Shown: one piece after another, positions 17,373 through 26,122 of the stretch
Layout of the letters: the number at the start of each line of letters is the position of its first letter
Numbering within the stretch: the stretch's first letter is position 1
From: Alphaproteobacteria bacterium
Lineage (GTDB): Bacteria; Pseudomonadota; Alphaproteobacteria; Bin95
Assembly: GCA_022826185.1 (NCBI GenBank)
Contig: JAJDVH010000278.1
Span: forward strand, 1-57,627
Direction of reading: 5' to 3'
DNA: 57,627 nt
Notes under the pieces: model-generated
What the model was told of the DNA's origin: nothing
Databases searched by the model: none
Seen by the model: only the letters and a program-made list of their open reading frames with translations
Translations under genes and position numbers: made by a program

Positions 17373-18314
17373 ATGGGAAAGGATCTCGTCCTTTTGACCG
17401 TCGGCGGGCTGGCTGCGGGCCTGCTCTTCGGTTCGATTACGACAGGCTCCCTGGGCACTGCGCTGCTGGCCTATTTCGCCGCCGCGCCGCTCTTCCTTGT
17501 CGGTCTTTCGCTTGGCTGGCTGCCGGCGGCGGCGAGCGGCCTGGTCGGGGCCGTCACGGTCGCCGGGATGCTGGGGTTCTTCACCGCTGGATATTTCCTG
17601 CTTGTCGTCGGCGTCCCGGTCGCGGTCCTGAGCCGCCAGGCGCTGCTCAACCGGTCCGACGGGCAGGGCAGCGTCGAATGGTACCCGCCCGGCCATCTGG
17701 TCGCGGCGCTCACCGCTCTCGTGGCCGCGGCCCTGGCCGCGATGTTCGCCGTCGCCGTTCTCGAGGGCATCGATCCGCGCCGGGAAGTGCAGCAGACGCT
17801 CGAGGCCGTCCTGGATGCCGGGCTGCCGCCGGAGGTTGCCGAGCGCGCCAGGGAACAGGGCCTGGCGGAGCGCGGCGCGAGTTTCCTTCCGGGATTCGCC
17901 GCGGCAATCCTCTTTCTCACGCTGGCGCTGGACGGCGTGCTCGGTCAGGCCATTGCCGCCCGCCTGAACATCGCGCGGCGCCCGTCGCCGCCGTGGCGCG
18001 GCATGACGTTGCCGGCATGGCCGCTTTATGCGCTGGGCCTTTCCTGCCTTGCCGGGATTGCCGCCAGCGGGGCGCTGGAGTATATCGGCCGGAATCTGGC
18101 CATCGTCTTCGCCGTTCCGTTCCTGCTGCAGGGGCTCGCCGTCGTCCATGCCGTGACGGCCCGGCTGCCGGGGCGGGCGGTATGGCTGGTCGGTTTCTAT
18201 CTGCTGGGGCTTCTGATGGCCTGGCCGTTCGTGCTGGTTGCGGCTTTGGGTCTGGCGGAGCCCTATATCGGTTTGCGCGCCCGCCTCGGCGGCGGTCCGA
18301 AGGAGAGTGAGTGA
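17373..18314 (+). CDS. DUF2232 (YybS-like) integral membrane protein
   Basis: A 313-residue protein of about eight hydrophobic segments, beginning MGKDLVLLTVGGLAAG. A soluble loop of about 40 residues (around 120-170) separates the halves. The DUF2232 family is known from exactly this position between rpsR and rplI in alphaproteobacteria; its function is not established. The stop TGA shares one base with the ATG of rplI (TGATG), indicating coupling. A nearly complete +1 frame of similar length through the same bases is a GC-driven shadow. Confidence 0.85.
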   Translation: MGKDLVLLTVGGLAAGLLFGSITTGSLGTALLAYFAAAPLFLVGLSLGWLPAAASGLVGAVTVAGMLGFFTAGYFLLVVGVPVAVLSRQALLNRSDGQGSVEWYPPGHLVAALTALVAAALAAMFAVAVLEGIDPRREVQQTLEAVLDAGLPPEVAERAREQGLAERGASFLPGFAAAILFLTLALDGVLGQAIAARLNIARRPSPPWRGMTLPAWPLYALGLSCLAGIAASGALEYIGRNLAIVFAVPFLLQGLAVVHAVTARLPGRAVWLVGFYLLGLLMAWPFVLVAALGLAEPYIGLRARLGGGPKESE

Positions 18315-18925
18315 TGGAACTGGTGCTTCTCGAACGGGTCGAGAGCCTGGGGCTGATGGGCGACATCGTCACGGTCAAGCCGGGCTATGCGCGGAATTAC
18401 CTGCTGCCGCAAAAGAAGGCGCTGCGGGCGACGCCCGAAAACATGGCCGTTTTCGAGGCGCGCCGCGCAGAGCTTGAGGCGCGCAACCTGGAGCGCAAGG
18501 GCGAGGCCGAAGCGGTCGCCGGGAAGCTGGAAGGCTTCAGCGTCACGCTGATCCGGCGCGCCGGCGACACGGGCCATCTGTACGGATCGGTCACGGTGCG
18601 CGATATCGCGGAGGCGGCCAGCGAGGTGGGCGTCGAGATCGACCGCCGGCAACTGCGTCTGGCGCATCCGATCAAGTCGCTCGGCCTGCACGAAATCGGG
18701 GTGCAGCTGCATCCCGAAGTCCAGGTGCCGATTACCGCCAATGTAGCCCGCACGCTGGACGAGGCCGAAGCGCAGGCCCGCGGCGAGGATGTGCTGGCGA
18801 TGGACGACGAGGACGCCTATCGTTTCGAGGGCGGACTGTCCGAGTTCTTCGAAGACGGGGTCGCGCCGGAAGAGGATGCCGCGCCTGCGGATGCGGCGGA
18901 GGAAGAACCGGCCCGGGAAGACTAG
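18314..18925 (+). CDS. rplI: 50S ribosomal protein L9
   Basis: L9 binds 23S rRNA near the L1 stalk. The 203-residue product begins MELVLLERVESLGLMGDIV with the family signature GxxxxVKPGYARNYLLP, then the connecting helix and C-terminal domain ending ITANVA. A strongly acidic extension of about 50 residues follows, making it longer than the usual 150. The ATG at 18314 is preceded by AGGAGAG; the GTG one codon upstream is less likely. Confidence 0.97.
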   Translation: MELVLLERVESLGLMGDIVTVKPGYARNYLLPQKKALRATPENMAVFEARRAELEARNLERKGEAEAVAGKLEGFSVTLIRRAGDTGHLYGSVTVRDIAEAASEVGVEIDRRQLRLAHPIKSLGLHEIGVQLHPEVQVPITANVARTLDEAEAQARGEDVLAMDDEDAYRFEGGLSEFFEDGVAPEEDAAPADAAEEEPARED

Positions 18926-18976
18926 GGTCCCGCTTCCCGCGCGCAGCCGGCATGGGGAAGGGAGAGAGCAGGACCG

Positions 18977-20179
18977 ATGCTGTTCGCGCCGTTGCTACGC
19001 CGGCTCGTCAAATTCGGTAAGCTGACCGTGATCGACCCGCGCGGGGGGACGCACAGCATTGAAGGCGCGGGCGGGCCTTCGGTCGCCGTCCGCCTGCACG
19101 ATGCCTCGGTAGGCCGCGCGCTCGTCCGCAACCCGGCTGTCGCCGTGGGCGAGGCCTACATGGACGGGCGGCTGACCGTCGAAGACGGCACGCTGTTCGA
19201 CTTTCTCACCATTCTGGTGGTCAATCGCCGCGAGGCGCTTCTCGGCCGCTCCGGGGGGCCTGCAACGCTTGGGCGGAAGTTTCTGGGCCGATTGCGCACG
19301 CACAACCCGGTTGGCGCGGCGCGGCGCAAGGTATCGCACCATTACGATTTGAAGCCGGAACTGTTCGACCTGTTCCTGGACAGCGACCGTCAATATAGCT
19401 GCGCCTATTTCGCGTCGGACAATGACGATATCGAGACGGCGCAGCGTCGGAAGAAGACGCATCTGGCGGCGAAGCTGCTGTTGCGTTCGGGGGACCGCGT
19501 GCTCGACATCGGTTCGGGCTGGGGCGGTCTCGGGCTTTACCTGGCGCAGCAGGCGGATGTGGACGTGACGGGGGTGACGCTCAGCCACGAGCAGCATGAG
19601 CTATCGAATGGGCGTGCTGCGGAAGCGGGCCTGTCGGAGCGGGTTCGTTTCAGGCTGCAGGACTACCGGGAGGAGACGGGCCGCTATGAGCGGATTGTCT
19701 CGGTGGGGATGCTGGAGCATGTGGGCCTGGGCCACTACCGTGAGTTTTTCGGGAAGATGCGGGAGTTGTTGACGGATGACGGCGTTGCGGTCGTGCACAC
19801 CATCGGGCGCTATGACACGCCGGGGCCGGTCAATCCCTGGATCACGAAATACATCTTCCCCGGCACCTATGTGCCCACGCTTTCCGAGCTCATGCCCGCG
19901 ATAGAGGAACAGCACCTGCTCGTGACGGACATCGAGATATTGAAACGCCACTATGCGAAGACGCTGCGGGCCTGGCGGGAGCGTTTCGTTTCCAACTGGG
20001 ACCGGGCGCGGTCGATGTATGACGAGCGCTTCTGCCGCATGTGGGAGTTCTATCTGACCGGTTGCGAGGTCGGGTTCCTGTCGAAGGAGCTCAACGTCTT
20101 CCAGATCCAGCTTGCGAAGGATCTGGATGCAGTGCCGGAAACGCGGGACTATATCCACGCTTTCGAGGCCGCGCATTGA
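18977..20179 (+). CDS. cfa: Cyclopropane-fatty-acyl-phospholipid synthase, tandem copy 1
   Basis: CFA synthases add a methylene from S-adenosylmethionine across cis double bonds of membrane phospholipid chains. The 400-residue product has an N-terminal domain (1-110), the hallmark VSHHYDLKPELFDLFLD, Cys142 in QYSCAYF, the SAM loop VLDIGSGWGGLGLYLA (175-190) and SVGMLEHVGLGHY. A purine-rich ribosome site precedes the ATG. The gene is followed 50 bp later by a paralogue of identical length; from 19285 to about 19865 the two are nearly identical in DNA, while the N-terminal parts differ clearly. Confidence 0.93.
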   Translation: MLFAPLLRRLVKFGKLTVIDPRGGTHSIEGAGGPSVAVRLHDASVGRALVRNPAVAVGEAYMDGRLTVEDGTLFDFLTILVVNRREALLGRSGGPATLGRKFLGRLRTHNPVGAARRKVSHHYDLKPELFDLFLDSDRQYSCAYFASDNDDIETAQRRKKTHLAAKLLLRSGDRVLDIGSGWGGLGLYLAQQADVDVTGVTLSHEQHELSNGRAAEAGLSERVRFRLQDYREETGRYERIVSVGMLEHVGLGHYREFFGKMRELLTDDGVAVVHTIGRYDTPGPVNPWITKYIFPGTYVPTLSELMPAIEEQHLLVTDIEILKRHYAKTLRAWRERFVSNWDRARSMYDERFCRMWEFYLTGCEVGFLSKELNVFQIQLAKDLDAVPETRDYIHAFEAAH

Positions 20180-20229
20180 CCGGCGCCGGGCAGGCGTAAT
20201 GCGGCCGGAAAACCGGGGAGGGCGCGGCC

Positions 20230-21432
20230 ATGCTGTATCTGCCGTTTCTGCGCCGTTTCGTCGAAATCGGCACTTTGACCGTAATCGACCCGCAAGGGGG
20301 CAAACACAGGCTGGAAGGCGCGGGCGGGCCTTCGGTCGCCGTCCGCCTGCACGACTCCTCGGTTTCGCGCGCCATGTTCCGCGACCCGGCGCTTGCCGTG
20401 GGCGAGGCCTACATGGACGGGCGGCTGACCGTCGAAGACGGCACGCTGTTCGACTTCCTCACCATCGCCCTCGTCAATCAGCGCCGCGCGAGGCTCAAGG
20501 GCGATTCGCGCATTCTGGACTTCGTGCGGAAGGCGGCGGGCCGATTGCGCACGCACAACCCGGTTGGCGCGGCGCGGCGCAAGGTTTCGCACCATTACGA
20601 TTTGAAGCCGGAGCTGTTCGACCTGTTCCTGGACAGCGACCGTCAATATAGCTGCGCCTATTTCGCTTCGGACAATGACGATATCGAGACGGCGCAGCGT
20701 CGGAAGAAGACGCATCTGGCGGCGAAGCTGCTGTTGCGTTCGGGGGACCGCGTGCTCGACATCGGCTCGGGCTGGGGCGGTCTCGGGCTTTACCTGGCGC
20801 AGCAGGCGGATGTGGACGTGACGGGGGTGACGCTCAGCCACGAGCAGCATGAGCTATCGAATGCGCGTGCTGCGGAGGCGGGCCTGTCGGAGCGTGTGCG
20901 TTTCAAGTTGCAGGACTACCGGGAGGAGACGGGCCGCTATGAGCGGATCGTTTCGGTGGGGATGCTGGAGCATGTGGGCCTGGGCCACTACCGTGAGTTT
21001 TTCGGGAAGGTGCGGGAGTTGTTGACGGATGACGGCGTTGCGGTCGTGCATACCATCGGTCGTTACGACACGCCGGGGCCGGTCAATCCGTGGATCACGA
21101 AATACATCTTCCCCGGCGGTTATCTGCCCGCGCTTTCCGAGCTCATGCCCGCGATAGAGGAACAGCACCTGCTCGTGACGGACATCGAGATATTGAAGCG
21201 CCACTATGCGAAGACGCTGCGGGCCTGGCGGGACCGTTTCGTTTCCAACTGGGACCGGGCGCGGTCGATGTATGACGAGCGCTTCTGCCGGATGTGGGAG
21301 TTCTACCTCACCTCATGCGAGGTCGGCTTCCTGAACAACATCGTGACCGTGTTCCAGATCCAGCTTGCGAAGGACCCGGATGCAGTGCCGGAAACGCGGG
21401 ACTACATCCACGATTTCGAGGCCGCGCATTGA
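20230..21432 (+). CDS. cfa: Cyclopropane-fatty-acyl-phospholipid synthase, tandem copy 2
   Basis: Same length (400 residues) and same motifs as copy 1: HHYDLKPELFDLFLD, QYSCAYF, VLDIGSGWGGLGLYLA, SVGMLEHVG. It is offset from copy 1 by 1253 bp through the conserved core. Differences cluster before residue 108 and in the C-terminal segment (TSCEVGFLNNIVTVFQ against TGCEVGFLSKELNVFQ in copy 1). GGGGAGGG precedes the ATG. The stop TGA shares a base with the ATG of the thioesterase gene. The pair may differ in regulation or phospholipid preference; nothing in the catalytic core suggests inactivation. Confidence 0.93.
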   Translation: MLYLPFLRRFVEIGTLTVIDPQGGKHRLEGAGGPSVAVRLHDSSVSRAMFRDPALAVGEAYMDGRLTVEDGTLFDFLTIALVNQRRARLKGDSRILDFVRKAAGRLRTHNPVGAARRKVSHHYDLKPELFDLFLDSDRQYSCAYFASDNDDIETAQRRKKTHLAAKLLLRSGDRVLDIGSGWGGLGLYLAQQADVDVTGVTLSHEQHELSNARAAEAGLSERVRFKLQDYREETGRYERIVSVGMLEHVGLGHYREFFGKVRELLTDDGVAVVHTIGRYDTPGPVNPWITKYIFPGGYLPALSELMPAIEEQHLLVTDIEILKRHYAKTLRAWRDRFVSNWDRARSMYDERFCRMWEFYLTSCEVGFLNNIVTVFQIQLAKDPDAVPETRDYIHDFEAAH

Positions 21433-21875
21433 TGGATGCAGGGCAGACGACAGGGGCCGCCGATGCGCTGGCCCGGCGCGTCGCCGACGCCATGTATGCG
21501 CAGGACGATGCGTCGCGGACTCTCGGCATCCGCCTGGAGGCCGTCGGCGCCGGGTGGGCGCGCATGTCTATGCCGGTGACCGAGGAGATGCTCAACGGCC
21601 ACCGGGTCTGCCACGGCGGCTACATCTTCTCCCTCGCCGATTCCGCCATGGCCTTCGCGAGCAACAGCCGCAACCGGGTCTCGGTCGCGCAATTCTGCTC
21701 GATCACCTTCCTGCGTCCGGGCCGGCCGGGCCGCCTCCTGCTGGCCGAGGCGCGGGAACAGGCGGACGCAGGACGCACCGGCATGTATGCGGTCGAGGTC
21801 TGCGAGAAGGACGGCGAGACCGTGGCCGTGTTCTCCGGGGCCGTCCGCCGGCTCGGCGACCGGACGATCGTCTGA
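21432..21875 (+). CDS. paaI: PaaI-type hotdog-fold thioesterase
   Basis: The 147-residue product matches PaaI-like hydroxyphenylacetyl-CoA thioesterases: NGHRVCHGGYIFSLADSAM holds the HGG turn and the catalytic Asp70, followed by FASNSRNRVSVAQFCSITFLRP. These enzymes hydrolyse phenylacetyl-CoA-type thioesters and clear blocked CoA. The start ATG overlaps the stop of the second CFA synthase (TGATG), so it is probably co-translated with it. No other paa ring-oxidation genes are in the window, though an HpaB-type monooxygenase lies at 49997. Confidence 0.85.
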   Translation: MDAGQTTGAADALARRVADAMYAQDDASRTLGIRLEAVGAGWARMSMPVTEEMLNGHRVCHGGYIFSLADSAMAFASNSRNRVSVAQFCSITFLRPGRPGRLLLAEAREQADAGRTGMYAVEVCEKDGETVAVFSGAVRRLGDRTIV

Positions 21876-21894
21876 AGGCGGCGCGCGCGGGCTC

Positions 21895-23022
21895 TCAGCC
21901 GCTGCCGAGCGCGGGGCCGGCCTTCGGCTTGCGCCGGTCCTCGCCGTTCAGGAACAGCGGCACGGCCAGCGCCAGCGAAGCGCCCGCCTCCGGGTCGTCG
22001 CAGGGGATGAGCGCCCCGCTTTCCCGCATCTGCGCATCGTTCGGAATGTCGGCGAGCGTGCCGATCTCGCCGAAGCTGACGGCGTGGCGGATGAGGATTT
22101 CCCGCCATTCCGGCCAGTCGCGGGCGGCGAAGACGGCATCGAGCTCGGCGATGAGCGCGCGGCGGTTCGCGACCCGCGCCGGCCGGTCCATGTAGCGCGG
22201 GTCGTCCAGCCATTCCGGCTTCCCCAGCGCCGCGACCAGCTTGGGCCAGTTGCGGTCCTCCGGCAGCAGCACGAGGTGGAACCAGCGGCCGTCCCGGCAG
22301 CGGTAGAGGTTGTGGAGCGCGTTGGCGGCGTCCTCGCGCGCCGGGCGGCGCTGGTGCTCGGCGCCGCAGAGCATGGCGCTGGTCTGGAAGGCGTTCCACC
22401 ACAGGCCGTTCGCCATGAGGTTGGTGGAGACCGCGCCGCCCTTGCCCGTGCGCTCGCGGCGGTAGAGCGCCATCATCACGGCGGCGAACAGGGTCATCGC
22501 GGTCGGATGGTCGCCCATGCCGGGAAGCGAGCGGGCGGGCGGCGAATCCGGTGAGGGGCGCACCATGTCCATGAGGCCGCTGCGCGCCCAGAGCGCCGTG
22601 GAGTCGAAGCCGGTGCGCGCGGCTTCGGGGCCGGTCTCGCCATAGGCTGTGACCGAGGCGTAGATCAGCCGCTCGTTCAGCGCCATGAGGTCTTCAGCGC
22701 GGATGCCGAGCCGCGCGCGGGTTCCGAGCGGCGCGTTGGTGATGAAGACATCCGCCTCCCGCACCATGTCGTAGAGCCGGGCGCGCTCCGCTTCCTGCTT
22801 CAGGTCCAGCACGAGGCTCCGCTTGTGCCGGTTGTCCATGTTGAAGGGGTAGTTGTAGGGAGTGGGAGGGTTGCCGGGCGCGCCCACGGACTGGCGGAAC
22901 GGATCGCCGTCGGGCGGTTCGATCTTCACCACATCGGCGCCGAACTCGCCCAGAATCATCGCGGCCGCCGGGCCGGCGATGAAGGTCGCCGCTTCGATTA
23001 CCCTGATCCCGTCGAGCAGCAC
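21895..23022 (-). CDS. CaiB/BaiF-family (class III) CoA-transferase
   Basis: These enzymes move CoA between carboxylic acids. The 375-residue product starts MLLDGIRVIEAATFIAGPAAAMILGEFGADVVKIE-like sequence, the classic N-terminal signature, and contains YGETGPEAARTGFD, the central PGMGDHPTAMTLFAAVMMALY helix and FHLVLLP. The catalytic Asp is expected in the GxGDHPT stretch region. It converges with the thioesterase gene and is divergent from the hydrolase at 23208. Substrate is not predictable. Confidence 0.88.
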   Translation of the reverse strand: MLLDGIRVIEAATFIAGPAAAMILGEFGADVVKIEPPDGDPFRQSVGAPGNPPTPYNYPFNMDNRHKRSLVLDLKQEAERARLYDMVREADVFITNAPLGTRARLGIRAEDLMALNERLIYASVTAYGETGPEAARTGFDSTALWARSGLMDMVRPSPDSPPARSLPGMGDHPTAMTLFAAVMMALYRRERTGKGGAVSTNLMANGLWWNAFQTSAMLCGAEHQRRPAREDAANALHNLYRCRDGRWFHLVLLPEDRNWPKLVAALGKPEWLDDPRYMDRPARVANRRALIAELDAVFAARDWPEWREILIRHAVSFGEIGTLADIPNDAQMRESGALIPCDDPEAGASLALAVPLFLNGEDRRKPKAGPALGSG

Positions 23023-23207
23023 GGATTCTCTCCCCCGGAAGGCGCCGTCGACGCTAGAGTAACCAAGTTATGGAAATTTAGCCCGATATCGTCGTGCAGA
23101 CACCGATGGTGTACGGGTGCACGGGTGCATTTGTCGCAAGCCTTGGAGTTAGCGGTGACAGATCGGATAAAATCGTCACCGGAGACTCGATTGGGAGAGG
23201 CGGGCAA

Positions 23208-24101
23208 ATGGCGCGGGCGGAAGCGAACGGGATCGAGATCGAATATGAAGTGCGGGGGCCTGCAGGGGGCGAGCCGATCCTGATGATCGGCGGGCTCGGC
23301 ATGCAGCTCATCTCCTGGCCGGATGCGCTGATCGACGGGCTCGGCGAGGCGGGCTTCCGGCCCATCCTGTTCGACAACCGCGATTGCGGGCTCTCCACCC
23401 GCTTCGAGGAAGCCGGGCTTGCGAATATCGGGCGGGCTTTCAAGCAGGCGCGGGCGGGCGAACCGGTGGATGCGCCCTATGCCATCGAGGACATGGCCGA
23501 CGACGGCGCTGCGCTGCTGGACGCGCTCGGCATTGAGGCCGCGCACATATACGGCAGCTCCAATGGCGGGGCGATTGCGCAACTCGTGGCGATCCGTCAT
23601 CCGGCGAAAACGAAGTCGCTGGCCTCCGTCATGGCGACCTCCGGCCGGCGCGGACTGCCGCGGCCGAGCCAGGCGGCGTCGGAGTGGCTGAACGCGCCCC
23701 GCCCGGCGGATATCGACCGCCAGACCTTCATGGACCTTGCCTGGGAGCAGAACCGGATCATGGGCTCGCCGGGCTTCCCGCGCGACGAGGCCGGAGTCAG
23801 GGCCCGCGCGGGCGCGCTCTACGACCGGGCCTACTATCCCCCCGGCCACGGCCGGCACCTGCTGGCCAGCATTGCTTCCGGAGACAGCCGCTGCGCTGCG
23901 CTCGGCGGCATTACGGCGCCCACGGTCGTCATACACGGCGCCGACGACCCGCTGGTCCCCGTAGGGCAGGGCGAGGATGTGAAGAACTCGATCCCCGGTG
24001 CGCGCATGGTCGTGATCGAAGGCATGGGCCATGACGTGCCGGACGGCGCCGCCCCGCAGGTCGTCCGGGCAGTCCTGGAGAACGCGCGCCGCGCGGGCTG
24101 A
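23208..24101 (+). CDS. Alpha/beta hydrolase
   Basis: A 297-residue alpha/beta hydrolase. The oxyanion motif is MIGGLGMQ, the nucleophile elbow IYGSSNGGA (G-x-S-x-G with Asn after Ser), the acid lies in HGADDPLVP and the His in GMGHDVPDG. FDNRDCGLSTRF is the usual strand-loop after beta-4. The ATG at 23208 has GGGAGAGG upstream; the longer frame from 23094 has no ribosome site. It stands divergent to the CoA-transferase with a 185-bp gap. Close relatives in this fold are often esterases or aromatic-cleavage-product hydrolases; no substrate is implied here. Confidence 0.85.
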   Translation: MARAEANGIEIEYEVRGPAGGEPILMIGGLGMQLISWPDALIDGLGEAGFRPILFDNRDCGLSTRFEEAGLANIGRAFKQARAGEPVDAPYAIEDMADDGAALLDALGIEAAHIYGSSNGGAIAQLVAIRHPAKTKSLASVMATSGRRGLPRPSQAASEWLNAPRPADIDRQTFMDLAWEQNRIMGSPGFPRDEAGVRARAGALYDRAYYPPGHGRHLLASIASGDSRCAALGGITAPTVVIHGADDPLVPVGQGEDVKNSIPGARMVVIEGMGHDVPDGAAPQVVRAVLENARRAG

Positions 24102-24105
24102 GAGG

Positions 24106-24588
24106 TCAGACGGCGAGTGACCGGCGCATCAGGTCGAGCGCGGCCTCGGCGAAGCGCCACATGTTCGCCTCGCGGTCGGCGTCGCCCGTCTCCAGCGTCT
24201 CCGCGAACTCGATAGCGCCCGCCACGGCAAGGCATGTGTGCCCCGGCGCATCGCCGTAGCGGTTGCCGTCCGGGCCGGCGGCGCCCGTCTCGGCCAGCCC
24301 CCAGTCCGTGCCGAAGATGCTGCGCGCCCGGCCCGCCAGCAATTGCGCATAGGGCTCGGAGGAGGAGCGCAGGCCGCGCATGTCGTCCTCGCCGATGCGC
24401 GCCAACTCGCTACGGGCTGCCTGCGTGTAGATCACGCCGCCGCCCTGGTAGTAGCGGCTGGCTCCCGGCACGGCCAGCAGCGCCGCCGACACCAGCCCGC
24501 CGGACGAACTCTCGAACACCGCGATGGTCTGCCCGCGTTCCTTCAGCGCCGCGCCGATCTCCGCGGCCATGCTTTCGAGCCTGCTCAT
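24106..24588 (-). CDS. CinA C-terminal domain protein (NMN amidohydrolase-type)
   Basis: The 160-residue product is the stand-alone CinA C-terminal domain (PncC type), which deamidates nicotinamide mononucleotide. Key stretch: VFESSSGGLVSAALLAVPGASRYYQGGGVIYT, with the ESS-x-GG active site, then SVLGTDWGLAETGAAGP-like sequence (here FGTDWGLAETGAAGPDGN) and GDAPGHTCLAV. The start ATG lies 4 bp after the amidase stop with TGAGGA as ribosome site, so it forms an operon with the amidase. Confidence 0.85.
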   Translation of the reverse strand: MSRLESMAAEIGAALKERGQTIAVFESSSGGLVSAALLAVPGASRYYQGGGVIYTQAARSELARIGEDDMRGLRSSSEPYAQLLAGRARSIFGTDWGLAETGAAGPDGNRYGDAPGHTCLAVAGAIEFAETLETGDADREANMWRFAEAALDLMRRSLAV

Positions 24589-24592
24589 GTCC

Positions 24593-25981
24593 TCAGTATC
24601 CCTCCGGGGTGCGGCGGTGCCAGTCCGTCGCCTGTTCGTAGGCCCAGCCGATCCTGAGCGCGAGCGCCTCACCGCCGTCGCGCGTGTTGACGAGAAGCGA
24701 GGTCGGCATGCCGGCGCCTGTGAAGCCGTTGCGCAGCGCAAGGCCGGTCAGGCCCAGATAGTTGCCCATGCGCGTGACCGTCGCCGGCGTCTGCTTCTGG
24801 TCCACGTCCGCGACCGGGATCGCCGCGAAGCGGGCCGTCGGCGTCAGCAGCGCGTCGATGCCGTCCATGGCGTCCTCGAAGGCCGTCATCATCGCCTCGC
24901 GGTCGAGCAGGGTGGCCACATAATCCCGGGCCGGAAGCCGCCCGCCGGCCGCCACCCGCGGGCGCACGTCGGGGTCGAGCTGCTGCTCCTCATTGTCCAC
25001 CACGTCCTTGAGGTGGGTGTAGCTCTCCGCGCCGATGATGTTGGCGACCGGCTCCGCGAAGTCCGCCATGGCGCGCGGCAGGACGATATCGACGATATGC
25101 GCGCCGAGCGCCTCGAACACCGCGAGCGCGGCGTCGTAGGCCGCGAGCACTTCGGCGTCGAAGCCCGGCCGCTCGGCGTCCGGCATCCGCGCCAGGCGAA
25201 GGCCGCGCACGCCCCGGCGCAGGCCCGAGGTCGCGTCAACGGGCGCCAGCCGGCGGGTCTTCGGGTCGCGCGGGTCGGAGCCCTGCATGGCCTCCAGCAG
25301 CCAGGCGCAGTCCTCGACGGCGCGGGCGAGCGGCCCCGGCGTGTCGAGCGTGTGGGAGAGCGGCAGCACGCCGTGGGTGCTGATCCGCCCGACCGAGGTC
25401 TTGAGGCCGGCCGTGCCGCAAAACGCCGCCGGCAGCCGCACCGAGCCGCCCGTGTCGGTGCCGATGCCGCAGGGGATGAGCCCCGCGCCGACGCCCGCGC
25501 CGGTGCCGCTCGACGAGCCGCCGGGAATGCGGTGCGTCTCGCGGTCCCAGGGGTTCCAGGGCGTGCCGAGCGAGTTGTTCGTGCCCCAGCCGCCATAGGC
25601 GAACTCGACCGTATGCGTCTTCCCGACCACGACCATGCCGGCGGCGCGCAGCCGCTCGACCAGCGTGGCGGTCACGGGCGAGATGCGCTCCTTCCAGATC
25701 GACGCGCCGCCGGTCGTGACGCGGCCTTCCATGTCGCAGAGGTCCTTGACGCCGATGGGGATGCCGTGGAGCGGGCCGATGCGGTGCCCGGCGCGGATCG
25801 CCCTGTGCGCGGCCTCGGCGGCCTCGCGCGCCTCGTCCGCATAGACGGCGGCGAAGGCGTGCAGCTTCGGGTCGAGGCTGGCGATCCGGTCGAGGCAGGT
25901 CTCCGTCACCTCGACGGGAGAGAGCCGCCCGGCGGCGATCTCCGGGGCAAGCTCGTGGATGGGCGCGAAGGGGTCCGACAT
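24593..25981 (-). CDS. Amidase-signature family amidase
   Basis: A full-length (462-residue) amidase-signature enzyme with the Ser-cisSer-Lys triad: Lys in GIPIGVKDLCD, the Gly/Ser-rich GGSSSGTGAGVGAGLIP and GTDTGGSVRLPAAFCGTAGLK. Family members hydrolyse amides from small molecules to glutamyl-tRNA; the absence of gatC/gatB neighbours argues against GatA. It is followed by the CinA-type amidohydrolase. A very long opposite-strand frame covering this gene is a shadow. Confidence 0.92.
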   Translation of the reverse strand: MSDPFAPIHELAPEIAAGRLSPVEVTETCLDRIASLDPKLHAFAAVYADEAREAAEAAHRAIRAGHRIGPLHGIPIGVKDLCDMEGRVTTGGASIWKERISPVTATLVERLRAAGMVVVGKTHTVEFAYGGWGTNNSLGTPWNPWDRETHRIPGGSSSGTGAGVGAGLIPCGIGTDTGGSVRLPAAFCGTAGLKTSVGRISTHGVLPLSHTLDTPGPLARAVEDCAWLLEAMQGSDPRDPKTRRLAPVDATSGLRRGVRGLRLARMPDAERPGFDAEVLAAYDAALAVFEALGAHIVDIVLPRAMADFAEPVANIIGAESYTHLKDVVDNEEQQLDPDVRPRVAAGGRLPARDYVATLLDREAMMTAFEDAMDGIDALLTPTARFAAIPVADVDQKQTPATVTRMGNYLGLTGLALRNGFTGAGMPTSLLVNTRDGGEALALRIGWAYEQATDWHRRTPEGY

Positions 25982-26122
25982 GGGATTGGGTCTCCTCGGG
26001 GCGGCAGGCTTGCGCGCAGGATACGGCCATCTCCGCTGCGGTGCGAGCCGCCCCCGCTATGGCGCGAGCGGCGCGGCGGGGATAGCATCGCGGCGGACGG
26101 ACAAAGCGGGGGAGGGGAGGCC

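Noticed and set aside
17369-18310. A 313-codon frame overlapping the DUF2232 gene in another phase
   Set aside because: It is Arg/Gly/Pro-rich with no membrane pattern, whereas the other frame gives regular hydrophobic segments and sits in the expected position.
18914-18940. GGGAAG...CTTCCC inverted repeat after rplI as a terminator
   Set aside because: The stem is short, the loop is large and there is no U-run.
22998-24032. Minus-strand frame opposite the alpha/beta hydrolase at 23208
   Set aside because: Shadow frame rich in Arg, His, Pro and Ala with no motif; the plus strand has all hydrolase motifs.
24524-26122. Long plus-strand extension in front of the thiolase gene
   Set aside because: It runs antisense through the amidase gene. 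Thiolase similarity begins at ATG 26123, which has a strong ribosome site.
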